Both the position numbers and the translations under genes were made by a program. Below, one piece after another: positions 7,659-16,446 of a DNA stretch of 64,000 nucleotides (the stretch's first letter is position 1; every line of letters begins with the position of its first letter). A model generated the notes under the pieces. The model saw only the letters and a list, made by a program, of their open reading frames with translations, made no database searches and had not been told where the DNA came from. This DNA is from Pseudotabrizicola formosa (GTDB lineage: Bacteria > Pseudomonadota > Alphaproteobacteria > Rhodobacterales > Rhodobacteraceae), in assembly GCF_002900965.1 (NCBI RefSeq), contig NZ_PJOM01000002.1:1302001-1366000 (forward strand), in the 5' to 3' direction.

Positions 7659-7801
7659 CGGTCTGCTCCATTAACCTGAGTGTTATAGTCAGAAAAATAC
7701 CTGCCGTCCAGTTCAGATCCGCCGGCCCGCAAAATCCGGGACTGGACCAGACCTGTGCCGCGCGTCACAGTACCGACTGCACGAACGCTTAGGGGGGCCT
7801 C

Positions 7802-8698
7802 ATGAGGACACCGCGCGACAGGCTTCTGGCGGCCTTCGGCGTCACGCTGCCGGTCCCGCCTCTGTCCGTCCGTCGGGTCACCACCGTGCTGCAGACAGCC
7901 GAATGCAGGGCGGAGGAATTGCGTCTGCGCGCAGAGGGCGGCGATGACATCCGGGCGTTCTGGTGCCGCCCGCGCGATCTGGCTGGTCCCGTTCCAGCCG
8001 TGCTGATCCTGCACGCGCATGGCAATCGCTATGATATCGGCGCCGCCGAGATGGTTCACGGACGGCCCGCGCTGCACACACCGACCGGGCCTGCCCTGGC
8101 CAGGCGTGGCATCGCCTCGCTCTGTCTTGACATGCCCTGTTTTGGCAGCCGCGCCGGGCAAAGCGAAAGCGCGACGGCGAAGGCCCTGCTGTGGGAGGGC
8201 CGGTCGCTGGCCGGGCAGATGCTGTGCGACAACCTTGCCGCCCTCGACTGGCTGTCGGCGCAGCCCGGCATCGACCCCGCGCGGCTGGGTGTGTTCGGCC
8301 TGTCGATGGGGGCCACGCTGGCCTATTGGCTGGCAGCGCTTGACCCGCGCCTGCGCGCGGTGGCGCAGGAGTGCTGCTTTGCTGATTTTCGCAGATTGAT
8401 CGCCCTTGGCCAGCATGATCTGCACGGGATTTACCTGACTGTGCCGGGACTTCTGGCCCATGCCTCGAACGGGCAGATTGCCGGGATGGTCGCGCCCCGG
8501 GCACAGTTCATCGGTCTGGGCGATCTGGACCCGCTCACGCCCCCCGCCGCCGTTGACCCGGCCCTGGCCGAGGTTCGGGCGGCCTATGCCCGCAACGGAG
8601 GTCGGTTGCTGATCCACCGCGAACCGGCGTCAGGCCATGTCGAGACGCCCGCAATGCACGCGGCCATGCTCGATTTCATGACCGATGCACTGGCCTAG
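7802..8698 (+). CDS. Alpha/beta hydrolase (dienelactone hydrolase/esterase-like)
   Basis: 298-residue serine hydrolase. The core begins with PAVLILHAHGNRYDIG (oxyanion-hole region). The nucleophile elbow is GLSMGATLAYW, and the candidate acid and base are Asp in FIGLGDLDPLTPP and His in REPASGHVETPA. No signal peptide is visible, so it is probably cytoplasmic. Family members deacylate or hydrolyse small esters and lactones; substrate cannot be read from sequence. It is convergent with the oligouronide transporter operon and overlaps the ATPase gene end by four bases, so an esterase role on imported sugars is possible but unproven. Confidence 0.8.
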   Translation: MRTPRDRLLAAFGVTLPVPPLSVRRVTTVLQTAECRAEELRLRAEGGDDIRAFWCRPRDLAGPVPAVLILHAHGNRYDIGAAEMVHGRPALHTPTGPALARRGIASLCLDMPCFGSRAGQSESATAKALLWEGRSLAGQMLCDNLAALDWLSAQPGIDPARLGVFGLSMGATLAYWLAALDPRLRAVAQECCFADFRRLIALGQHDLHGIYLTVPGLLAHASNGQIAGMVAPRAQFIGLGDLDPLTPPAAVDPALAEVRAAYARNGGRLLIHREPASGHVETPAMHAAMLDFMTDALA

Positions 8699-9750
8699 CC
8701 CAGCCGCTGCCCGTCTGCGCCGAAGACATGCACCGATTGCGGATCATAGCCCAGATCCAGCACCGCGCCGCGTGCCAGATCCGGCTGGCCGGGCAGCACG
8801 GCAAGCAGGCCATGCTCCGCTCCCAGATCGGCATGCACCACGCTTTCCGGCCCAAGCGCCTCGATCAACCGCACCTTGGCCCGCAGCGGCCCCCCGGTCT
8901 GGGGTCGCAGGTGTTGCGGGCGGATGCCGAGGGTCACAGCCCCATCGGGCACATGCAGCCCCACTGGCAAGGGCAAGAGCGCGCCATTGTCCAGGTGCAC
9001 CGATCCGTCCCTGGCCTGGCCCGCCCACAGGTTCATCCCCGGCGCACCGATGAAACCGGCCACGAACAGATTGGCGGGCCGGTTGAACAGGTTCAACGGA
9101 GTGTCCACCTGTTCGACCTTGCCGGCCCGCAACACCACGATCCGGTCGGCCATCGTCATCGCCTCGACCTGATCATGCGTCACATGGATCATCGTGGCGC
9201 CCAGCCGGTCATGCAGCGCCGACAATTCGGCCCGCATGGAGACCCGCAGTTCGGCATCCAGATTGGACAGCGGTTCATCGAGCAGAAAGGCCGTCGGGCG
9301 GCGCACGATGGCCCGGCCGATCGCCACGCGCTGACGCTGCCCGCCCGACAACTGGCCCGGGCGCCTGTCCAGCAGCGGCTCGATCTCCAGCATCCTTGCC
9401 GCCTCGGCGATGCGGCTGTCGATCTCGGCCTTCGGCATCCGGGTATTCTGCAATCCAAAGGCCATGTTGGCCCGCACGGTCATGTGTGGATACAGGGCGT
9501 AGGACTGGAACACCATCGCCAGCCCCCGATCCGCTGCCGAACGCGCGGTCACATCCGCGCCGTCAATCTCCACCCGCCCGGCCGTCGGCTTGTCCAGCCC
9601 GGCAATCATGCGCAGCAGCGTGGATTTGCCACAGCCCGAGGGTCCGACAAAGACCACCAGCTCGCCCTCATCTATGGTCAGATCAATGCCCTTGAGCACA
9701 TCAACGGCGCCAAAGCTCTTGCGGATGTCGTGCAACTGTATGCGACCCAT
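8695..9750 (-). CDS. Sugar ABC transporter ATPase (UgpC/MsmK type)
   Basis: 351-residue cytoplasmic ATPase that powers carbohydrate import. Walker A GPSGCGKST, signature LSGGQRQRVAIGRA, Walker B FLLDEPLSNLDAEL and switch HVTHDQVEAMTMADR are all intact. A C-terminal TOBE/OB region of about 110 residues (HVPDGAVTLGIRPQHLRP) is typical of MalK/UgpC-like proteins. It is the last gene of the minus-strand oligouronide operon, nine bases after the second permease. Confidence 0.93.
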   Translation of the reverse strand: MGRIQLHDIRKSFGAVDVLKGIDLTIDEGELVVFVGPSGCGKSTLLRMIAGLDKPTAGRVEIDGADVTARSAADRGLAMVFQSYALYPHMTVRANMAFGLQNTRMPKAEIDSRIAEAARMLEIEPLLDRRPGQLSGGQRQRVAIGRAIVRRPTAFLLDEPLSNLDAELRVSMRAELSALHDRLGATMIHVTHDQVEAMTMADRIVVLRAGKVEQVDTPLNLFNRPANLFVAGFIGAPGMNLWAGQARDGSVHLDNGALLPLPVGLHVPDGAVTLGIRPQHLRPQTGGPLRAKVRLIEALGPESVVHADLGAEHGLLAVLPGQPDLARGAVLDLGYDPQSVHVFGADGQRLG

Positions 9751-9759
9751 GGGGATATC

Positions 9760-10809
9760 CTATTTCAACCCGGTTCCGGCGATGCCCGCCGTGATGAACC
9801 GTTGCAGGAAGATGAAGACCAGAACGACCGGGATCATGGTGATGACGGTCATCGCCAGCAGATAGTGCCATTGCACGTTCAGCTCGCCCGCATAGGCGTT
9901 CAGGCCGACTTGCAGCGTATAGACCTCTTGGCGGCTCAGCACGATCAGCGGCCACAGGAAATCATTCCAGCGCCAGACCACGGAAAAGATCGCCAGCACC
10001 GCCAGCGCGGGTGCGGTCAGCGGCAGCACGATCCGCCAGTAGATCTGCCATTCGCTGGCATGATCCATCCGGGCAGCCTCCAGCAGCTCATCCGGGATCG
10101 TAAGCATGTACTGCCGCAGCAGGAATACCCCTGTCGGCGTGGCCACGGTCGGCAGGATCACGCCCCAAAGCGAGTTGATCAGCCCCACCCCCGACACGAT
10201 CGAGTAAAGCGGCACAAGGATCACCGACAACGGAATCATCAGCGTGGCGATGATCAGCACCACCACAAACCCACGGCCGCGGAACTCGTACTTCGACAGG
10301 GCAAAGGCAGCCATCGAATTGGTCAACAAGGTGATCAGCGTGGCCACCACCGTCACGAAGATCGAGTTTTTCGTATAGGTCAGGAAATCAAAGCGCAGAA
10401 ACGGGTCCAGGTAATTGTCCCAGGAAAACCCCACCTTGCGCACCGGGGTGCGGTTGGCGATGTTGATGCGCTGCACCTCGCCGGGGTTCTCGGGGTCCAC
10501 CATCTGCGCCACCGTGCCCACGCGCCGCACCTCGGCCAGGGTGCGGGTGCCTGCGTCATCGGTAACGGAAAACAGCGGCAAGGGTCGGTCATAGCCCTCC
10601 ACCACCACCGCCTGCGCCTCATAGGGCAGCAAGGTTGGCGGAAATTCCGACAGTTGCGCCGGTGATTTGAACGAGGACATCACCAGCCAGAACGCCGGCC
10701 CGAACATGATGATCACGGCAGCGCCCAGCCAGACGAAGGTGAACACATCGGTCCAATCCCAGCCGGTGCCGCCCTTGCGGCGGGTCAGAAACCCGATGGC
10801 GCGGCTCAT
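9760..10809 (-). CDS. Sugar ABC transporter permease, MalG type with a long periplasmic insertion
   Basis: 349-residue inner-membrane permease. After the first membrane helix (about 26-47, VWLGAAVIIMFGPAFWLVM) there is an unusually long loop of about 100 residues before the core helices. It contains repeated charged segments and NRTPVRKVGFSWDNYLDPF. The core carries the EAA loop EAARMDHASEWQIYWRIVLPL that docks on the ATPase. Closely related carbohydrate permeases usually have a shorter first loop. The start overlaps the end of the MalF-type partner (ATGA). Confidence 0.9.
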   Translation of the reverse strand: MSRAIGFLTRRKGGTGWDWTDVFTFVWLGAAVIIMFGPAFWLVMSSFKSPAQLSEFPPTLLPYEAQAVVVEGYDRPLPLFSVTDDAGTRTLAEVRRVGTVAQMVDPENPGEVQRINIANRTPVRKVGFSWDNYLDPFLRFDFLTYTKNSIFVTVVATLITLLTNSMAAFALSKYEFRGRGFVVVLIIATLMIPLSVILVPLYSIVSGVGLINSLWGVILPTVATPTGVFLLRQYMLTIPDELLEAARMDHASEWQIYWRIVLPLTAPALAVLAIFSVVWRWNDFLWPLIVLSRQEVYTLQVGLNAYAGELNVQWHYLLAMTVITMIPVVLVFIFLQRFITAGIAGTGLK

Positions 10810-11819
10810 TTCAGCTTTCCTCTCCGCTCGTTGCGCTTGCCCAAGGCAAGTTGCAGCAATGTCAGCACGATCAGCACCCCGCCCATCAGGATCGATGCCG
10901 CAGCGGCAAGTCCGGGGTTTTTCAGCAGCGAGGCAAAGCCCACTTCGTAGATATACTGCGTGAGGAAAAGCGTGGCCGTGCCCGGCCCACCGCCGGTCAG
11001 AACATAGGCCTCGTCAAACACCTGCACCGCGCGGATCAGCGCCAGCACGATCACCACCAGCATATTGGGCATCAACAGCGGCAGCGTGATGCGCCAGAAC
11101 ACGCGGGCGGGTTTGGTGCCATCCATCTCGGCGGCTTCATAAAGATCACGCGGAATGGCCTGCAGCCCGGCCAGCAGGATCAGCGCGAAAAACCCCAGAT
11201 GCGCCCAGATCGTGACGCCGATCGCAGCGGAAAAAGCATAGTTGCGCTCCAGCAGCCAGTTCACCGGGTCCATCCCCATGCCCACCAGCGCCGCATTCAG
11301 CACACCGTTGCGGTCCAGGATCCAGCGCCAGATCAGGCCAACCACAACGGGCGACAACAGGACGGGAAAAAAGAACACCGCCCGCCAGAAGCTGAGCGCG
11401 CGCAGTGCCCTGTTCAGGATCAGCGCGGTGATCGTCGCGGCGACGATCAGCAACGACACTTGCAGCACCACAAAGGTGCCGGTGTTGCGCAGGGCGATCC
11501 AGAACTGGTCTTCCTGGCAGGTCATCAGATCGGTGTAGTCAGTGCAGCGCAGCAGCCGTTCAAACTGCGCCGCACCCACAAAGGTCCGCTCAGGCAAAAA
11601 GAGGGCCGCGCCGGTGGTCATCGAATAGGCGATGTTGATCACCAGTGGCACCAGGACAAACACGGTGAAAATCGCCATGTTCGGCAGCAGGAAAAACGCC
11701 ACCATGCCAGTCTGCCCGGCCAGCCGCTGCCAAAGACGCAAAGGCGCCTCCAGCAGACGGGCGAGCCAGCCCAGGGGGGCCGCCACAACGGCCCCCAACA
11801 CTCCCTTTACCCCAGTCAT
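10806..11819 (-). CDS. Sugar ABC transporter permease, MalF type
   Basis: 337-residue inner-membrane permease with six predicted helices and the EAA loop EAAEMDGTKPARVFWRITLPL. It has a short periplasmic region with two cysteines (LLRCTDYTDLMTCQEDQ) that may form a disulfide. It pairs with the MalG-type permease, whose gene overlaps it, and follows the binding-protein gene by three bases. Substrate is inferred from the operon to be a unsaturated oligouronide. Confidence 0.91.
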   Translation of the reverse strand: MTGVKGVLGAVVAAPLGWLARLLEAPLRLWQRLAGQTGMVAFFLLPNMAIFTVFVLVPLVINIAYSMTTGAALFLPERTFVGAAQFERLLRCTDYTDLMTCQEDQFWIALRNTGTFVVLQVSLLIVAATITALILNRALRALSFWRAVFFFPVLLSPVVVGLIWRWILDRNGVLNAALVGMGMDPVNWLLERNYAFSAAIGVTIWAHLGFFALILLAGLQAIPRDLYEAAEMDGTKPARVFWRITLPLLMPNMLVVIVLALIRAVQVFDEAYVLTGGGPGTATLFLTQYIYEVGFASLLKNPGLAAAASILMGGVLIVLTLLQLALGKRNERRGKLK

Positions 11820-11822
11820 GGC

Positions 11823-13085
11823 TTATTGCGCCGCCGCGACCGCTTCGGTGATGTCCTGGTCGATGCGGGCATAGGCGTCGTCCAGCGTCAACTCGCCCGC
11901 CATCACCTGGCTGATCCGGTTGACCAGCGCGCCATAATAGGGCGTTGCCCATTTCCACGCGGGCAGCGCATCGGCACCGGGCAGGATATCGCCCGCCGCC
12001 GCGATATAGGCATCAAGGGCGGCACCCACATTCTTGTCCTCGGTCTGCCAGTTCATGCCGCCAGCCGCCACCACACCGGCATGGGCGGGCAGGAACAGGG
12101 TCCGCTCCGAAAACTCTTTCACGATGTCCTCGCGGGCAAAATACTCCATGACTTTCGCCACTTCCTCGGCGTTCTGGGTGTATTTCACCGCCACAAGCGC
12201 CGCCCCGCCAGCAAGGCCAGAGCATCCGGCCGTGCCGCAAGGCGACCCGGTGGCGACCCAGTCAAACCCGTCGCCGATCTTGGTCGACAGGTTGGCAATC
12301 TGCCAGCTGCCGGAATAGTAGAACGGGATGGCCGCATTGATGAAATCATCTGCCGCCGCACGGTAGGTGGAGCCTGACGCCGCAACCCAGGTGTCGCGCA
12401 GCATCTGCCCGCCTTCGACCCAGGCCACCAGCTTTTCGGCAAAAGCCTTGGTGCCGTCATCCACCGGCGCAGGCATGCCGTCTGCCGCAATGTAATTCGC
12501 GCCATAAGACACGGCCGGCCCGGAAATCCGGTGGCCGGAACGGTCGATGGCAAAGGCGGCGGCAGTGCCCTGCGACTTGGCGACCTGATCGGCGGCATTC
12601 ACCCAGTCATCCCAGGTTGCCCCCTCACCCGGCAGGGCCACACCGGCCTGCTCGAACAGGGTCGCATTGGCGAAACCGCCGGTCAGCGTCAGCTGGGTCA
12701 TGAAACCGGTGATCGCCTCGCTGCCATCTTCGCGCATCCAGTCGGCATGGGCCCCAAAATTGGTGCGCCAATATTCAGGGTCGGTCAGATGCGGCGTCAG
12801 GTCCAGCCAATGCGGGGCCAGCGTCTTGATGTTGGTGACGCGGGCGATGTCGGGGCCCGACCCGGCCTCCAGCTGGATCTGCAGCTGTTCCTGCACCACC
12901 TTATAGGCCACCTCGTCCAGAATGACGTTGATGCCGGGGTTTTCGGCATTGAACCGGGCGACGAGGTCTTTCATCACCTCGCCCTCTACCCCATCGGAAT
13001 ACCACATCAGGCGCACATCACCGGCAAGGGCTGTGGTGCCCATCAGGCTGGCCCCAAGCGCCAGGGCGATCATCGTGTTTTTCAT
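11823..13085 (-). CDS. Extracellular sugar-binding protein of the oligouronide ABC transporter
   Basis: 420-residue family 1 solute-binding protein. I place the start at ATG 13083-13085, because GGAGGAG lies six bases before it and a classical signal peptide follows (cleavage near GTTALAGD). The upstream in-frame ATG at 13100 has no ribosome site. The mature part has the expected text VRLMWYSDGVEGEVMKDLVA, RFNAENPGINV and SGPDIARVTN. It captures the oligosaccharide in the periplasm for the two permeases downstream in the operon. Confidence 0.92.
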   Translation of the reverse strand: MKNTMIALALGASLMGTTALAGDVRLMWYSDGVEGEVMKDLVARFNAENPGINVILDEVAYKVVQEQLQIQLEAGSGPDIARVTNIKTLAPHWLDLTPHLTDPEYWRTNFGAHADWMREDGSEAITGFMTQLTLTGGFANATLFEQAGVALPGEGATWDDWVNAADQVAKSQGTAAAFAIDRSGHRISGPAVSYGANYIAADGMPAPVDDGTKAFAEKLVAWVEGGQMLRDTWVAASGSTYRAAADDFINAAIPFYYSGSWQIANLSTKIGDGFDWVATGSPCGTAGCSGLAGGAALVAVKYTQNAEEVAKVMEYFAREDIVKEFSERTLFLPAHAGVVAAGGMNWQTEDKNVGAALDAYIAAAGDILPGADALPAWKWATPYYGALVNRISQVMAGELTLDDAYARIDQDITEAVAAAQ

Positions 13086-13131
13086 TGCAGTCTCCTCCAT
13101 GTGTTGTCCCGGCCTCCCGCCGGGGTCGTCT

Positions 13132-15603
13132 TTACCGGTGCAGGGTTCTGTGCCCCGCGACCGTCCAGTCCTTCGGATTCATGATCCGACCCTCCGCCCC
13201 GATCCGGCCATCGGCATGAAACTGCACCGGGCCGTATTCGGGGTCCACCACCGTGACTGTAGCATGTGGATCTGCCGAGTCAGGCGCAAGTTGCGCGCAT
13301 TGCGCAACAAAGGCATCCAGCCCCTGCCGCGCGGCTCCCATCCGCACGATCCACCAGCCCTGCCGCCCCGCCAGCCGCAATTCGCAGCCTGCTGTCGGGC
13401 CATCGGTCACCATCTCCAAAGGACCAGAGGCACGGATCAGCATGGCACCCTCTCCCACGCTTGCCGCCGCCAGATTGCCGTGCTGGTGGATTGTGTCAAA
13501 AGCCACCGCCGGAAACCAGCAATGGGTAAAATCGGGTTGTTCCGGCTGGCCCTCAAACCAGACCAGCGCCAGCCCGCGATATTGCTGAACCCGTGGCACC
13601 GAGGCCGAGCCACCCCAATAGGACGGGCGGCCATAGCCGGAGTGGATCACCTCGCCCGGATGGTTGATCCAGATCTGCGCATCGGGATTGGTCCCCAGCC
13701 GGGCGTGCAGCAGCGTTTCCTGATAGCCCCAGTCGAACCAGCGATAGGCGGCGGTGGTGCCCATGGCCCAGTCAGGCGTCTTCGCATGATACAGGGCAGC
13801 AAACCGCCCCTGCCCTTGTGCAAACATCCATTCCTGTTCTCCCGCTTGCAAACTGGCACGCGCCGCCAGCCCGGCATCCAGGTGCAAGTCATGATCGCGC
13901 AGCGCCAGCGCCAGCCCCGGAAGACAATGGAAGCGCGCGCCCAAATGGCCCATGCCCCACAGCATCCGGGTGATGGCCGACAATTCCAGCGTGCGCCCCG
14001 CGCGCAAGGTGTGTTCATAGCTGCGCCCTTGGGCGGCGGTGATCACCCCGTGATGCGCCGAATTGGCCACCACCTCCACCAGCCGCACCACGGCGCGGCC
14101 GGCCCGGTCGCGGATATCGGCATCGGGGGCCAGCGCGTAAAGGGCAGTCAACCCTTTCAGGTCAATCGGGAAATAGGGGGCAGAGTTGAACTCGGCCATT
14201 TCCCATTCCTCGAAATGATCCAGCCAGGCCCGCACCCGCTCACGCCCGGTAGCCGATTGTTCCGCCCCGCTACGCCCCGACCTGCGGAAGGTGGCCTCCG
14301 GCAGCAGGTGCCCTGCCAGATAGGCCGAAGTGTGGAACAAAAGCGCGTGGTTTTCGCTGAAATACCACTGCACATCATTGCCCGGCTCGTCCATCCAGTA
14401 GCGATAGCCAAGGATCGCTGCGTCGATCCGGTCGCGCACCCGGTCGGACAACAGATGTCCGAACCGGGTGCGCCCCCAGAGCAGCGGCACCAGCGCGAAA
14501 TCGGCGCAATCCCAGCAATCCTCGATCGCGGGGAGGGTCGCGTCGATCATTGCCTCGGTCTGGGGGCCGGAAAGCCCCTGCGCCAGCCGTGCCAGTGCCG
14601 CCACTGTGTCAGGTTCGGCGCGGGTGGCGACCCAGGTCAGCGCCTCGTCGATCCGCGCTTCCAAGCTCGCTGGGGCCTCGCCCTGCGCCGCCAGATCGCA
14701 GACCTCCACGCCGAAGGTGCGGGTGGCGGCAAAGCCATCCGCGGTCAGCGTCGGAATGAAATGCCGGAAATCGCCAGGCAGGTTTTCGGCGCGGTCAATG
14801 ACCAGCCGTCTGGCCCCGGCCGGCAGATGGCGCTGCAACGCGGCCGGGTGGTGCGACATGAAATCGCCCTCCACCCGGATCGCCACATCCGTATCCACCG
14901 GCATGGGATGCGGCAGCACCAAAGCCACCTCTCCCCCGGTATAGGCGGGCTGGTCGAAATGCATGGTGGCCAGTGCAGTTTCCATCGCGCGGGCGATGTC
15001 TGTGCTGCACCCTGTGGGAATGCCCGCCTCGGCCTGTGGCCCGTCCAGCCAGTCGGCCTGAATGTAATAGCGGGCGTCCCGCTCGGCCAGATCGTCGAAG
15101 AACACCTCGATCCGGTTGTCGCCCGCAGTCAGCGCCACCTCGAACTCTGCCGCTGTTTCGGCATTGCGCTTGTAGGGGGCCATCCAACCCGCTTCGGCCC
15201 CATTCACGAACAACACCGCCCCGCCGCAGGTGCGCAGGCGCAGCCGCGCGGCCCCTGCCGCCTGCGTGCGGATCACCGTTTGCGCCCAGGTCGCGATATG
15301 GGTCGGCCGGAACCAGAACCCCGACAGATCCAGCCGGGGCGCGCCGAAGGGCAGCCAGTTGCGCGCCGGTTCAAACCCGCCCGCAGCCTGTGGCCGCCGG
15401 TCGCGGCGGTCCGCCGCGAACTGGGTGCGGCAGGGATATTCGTGCGGGATGAAGTTCTTGTCCTTGGTCAGGAAAAAGAACGGGTCCATTTCCCCCTTCA
15501 TCGGTAGGTCGGGCAGATCAAAGCGCGCTTCGACCGTCTGGCCAAGACGCCAATAGCCAAGAGCCGTGCCGGAGGTCAGGGGATGGGACAGAAAGCCTTG
15601 CAT
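13132..15603 (-). CDS. Unrecognised 823-residue protein in the oligouronide operon, possibly a glycan-active enzyme
   Basis: Cytoplasmic by sequence (no signal peptide). Three regions can be seen. About residues 85-190 look like a beta-sandwich (LRLRTCGGAVLFVNGAEAGW, then FEVALTAGDNRIEVFFDDL), as in carbohydrate-active enzymes. About 310-600 are alpha-helical with conserved-looking clusters: WYFSENHALLFH (Asn418, His419, His424), FNSAPYFPIDLKG, NSAHHG (His517, His518) and GRSYEHTLRAG (Tyr529). About 610-810 are again beta-rich (QIWINHPGEVIHSGYG, RPSYWGG). This resembles the helical-toroid plus beta-sandwich layout of several polysaccharide lyases, with Asn/His and Tyr as candidate catalytic groups. 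I cannot assign a family. It lies nine bases after kduI and 46 before the binding-protein start, so it acts in the same pathway. Confidence 0.85.
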   Translation of the reverse strand: MQGFLSHPLTSGTALGYWRLGQTVEARFDLPDLPMKGEMDPFFFLTKDKNFIPHEYPCRTQFAADRRDRRPQAAGGFEPARNWLPFGAPRLDLSGFWFRPTHIATWAQTVIRTQAAGAARLRLRTCGGAVLFVNGAEAGWMAPYKRNAETAAEFEVALTAGDNRIEVFFDDLAERDARYYIQADWLDGPQAEAGIPTGCSTDIARAMETALATMHFDQPAYTGGEVALVLPHPMPVDTDVAIRVEGDFMSHHPAALQRHLPAGARRLVIDRAENLPGDFRHFIPTLTADGFAATRTFGVEVCDLAAQGEAPASLEARIDEALTWVATRAEPDTVAALARLAQGLSGPQTEAMIDATLPAIEDCWDCADFALVPLLWGRTRFGHLLSDRVRDRIDAAILGYRYWMDEPGNDVQWYFSENHALLFHTSAYLAGHLLPEATFRRSGRSGAEQSATGRERVRAWLDHFEEWEMAEFNSAPYFPIDLKGLTALYALAPDADIRDRAGRAVVRLVEVVANSAHHGVITAAQGRSYEHTLRAGRTLELSAITRMLWGMGHLGARFHCLPGLALALRDHDLHLDAGLAARASLQAGEQEWMFAQGQGRFAALYHAKTPDWAMGTTAAYRWFDWGYQETLLHARLGTNPDAQIWINHPGEVIHSGYGRPSYWGGSASVPRVQQYRGLALVWFEGQPEQPDFTHCWFPAVAFDTIHQHGNLAAASVGEGAMLIRASGPLEMVTDGPTAGCELRLAGRQGWWIVRMGAARQGLDAFVAQCAQLAPDSADPHATVTVVDPEYGPVQFHADGRIGAEGRIMNPKDWTVAGHRTLHR

Positions 15604-15612
15604 GTCAGGGGA

Positions 15613-16446
15613 TTACCTAAGAGAGGACACGGAAACGGGGGTAAAGTCGGTATAGGCCTGGTTTTCGCCGGTCATGCCCCAGACAAAGGCATAAGGCCCG
15701 GTCCCGGCCCCCATGTGAATGGACCAGGCGGGCGACAGCACCATATCGCCATTGGCCACCACCAAATGCCGGGTCTGGTCGGGGCGGCCCATGAAATGCA
15801 TCACCCGGTCCTCGGCACCCATGTCAAAATAACAATAGGCCTCCATCCGCCGTTCGTGCAGATGCGGCGGCATGGTGTTCCACATGCTGCCGGGGGCCGG
15901 ATCGGTGATGCCCATCAACAGCAGGCAAGAGGGCGAGACTTCGGGGTGAATGTACATTGCAAGCGACCGCGCATTCGCCTTTGCCGCATCCCCCAGCTGG
16001 ATGCGCTTGGCCTGATCACGCCGGATCAGCCGCGTCGGATGATCGGTGCCCGCAGGCACGGAGTTCACATAAAACCACGCCGGATTGGCCGCATCAGTGC
16101 TGCGCATGTCCACCTGCCGTACCCCGCGTCCGATATACAGGATATCGCGGTTGCCCATGGCGTAATCGGTGCCATCCACCGTCACCACCCCCGGCCCGCC
16201 CAGATTGGCCAGCCCCGCCTCACGGGCAGAAAAGAAGAACTCGGTTCCCAGTTCGGCCCCGTCGCCAAAGCTCAGCGGGCCATCCACCGGCACCGCGCCG
16301 CCAAGGATCATCCGGTCCACATGGGTATAGGTCAGCCGCAAGGCCCCCGGCGCAAAGGCCCCTTCCACCATGTAATCGCTGCGCAGCCGGTCGCTTGTCG
16401 CGGTCATCACATCGGCGGGGTTGCCGCCGTATCGCACATCCATCAT
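15613..16446 (-). CDS. kduI: 5-keto-4-deoxyuronate isomerase
   Basis: Converts 5-keto-4-deoxyuronate (4-deoxy-L-threo-5-hexosulose uronate), released from unsaturated uronic acids, to 3-deoxy-D-glycero-2,5-hexodiulosonate. The 277-residue length equals E. coli KduI (278). The zinc ligands are present at the same positions minus one: His195, His197 and Glu202 (PPHLHERRMEAY) and His244 (WSIHMGAGTGPYAFVW). Start at 16446 is set by AGGAGG seven bases upstream and an ATGATG overlap with the GH105 stop; the frame upstream is a GC-rich extension. KduD, the next enzyme, is not in this window. Confidence 0.95.
   Translation of the reverse strand: MMDVRYGGNPADVMTATSDRLRSDYMVEGAFAPGALRLTYTHVDRMILGGAVPVDGPLSFGDGAELGTEFFFSAREAGLANLGGPGVVTVDGTDYAMGNRDILYIGRGVRQVDMRSTDAANPAWFYVNSVPAGTDHPTRLIRRDQAKRIQLGDAAKANARSLAMYIHPEVSPSCLLLMGITDPAPGSMWNTMPPHLHERRMEAYCYFDMGAEDRVMHFMGRPDQTRHLVVANGDMVLSPAWSIHMGAGTGPYAFVWGMTGENQAYTDFTPVSVSSLR

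Noticed and set aside
10201-10215. CGAGTAAA inside the MalG-type permease as a third iron-motif copy
   Set aside because: Lies deep inside coding sequence and matches only the short core, with no second half; most likely chance.
8728-10665. 645-codon plus-strand frame opposite the ABC ATPase and permease
   Set aside because: Walker motifs and EAA loop are on the minus strand; the plus frame is Gln/His/Arg-rich noise.
12922-15507. 861-codon open frame on the plus strand opposite the 823-residue protein
   Set aside because: Composition is Arg/Pro/Gln/His-rich without domains; the minus-strand frame has balanced composition, clear secondary-structure segments and operon spacing.
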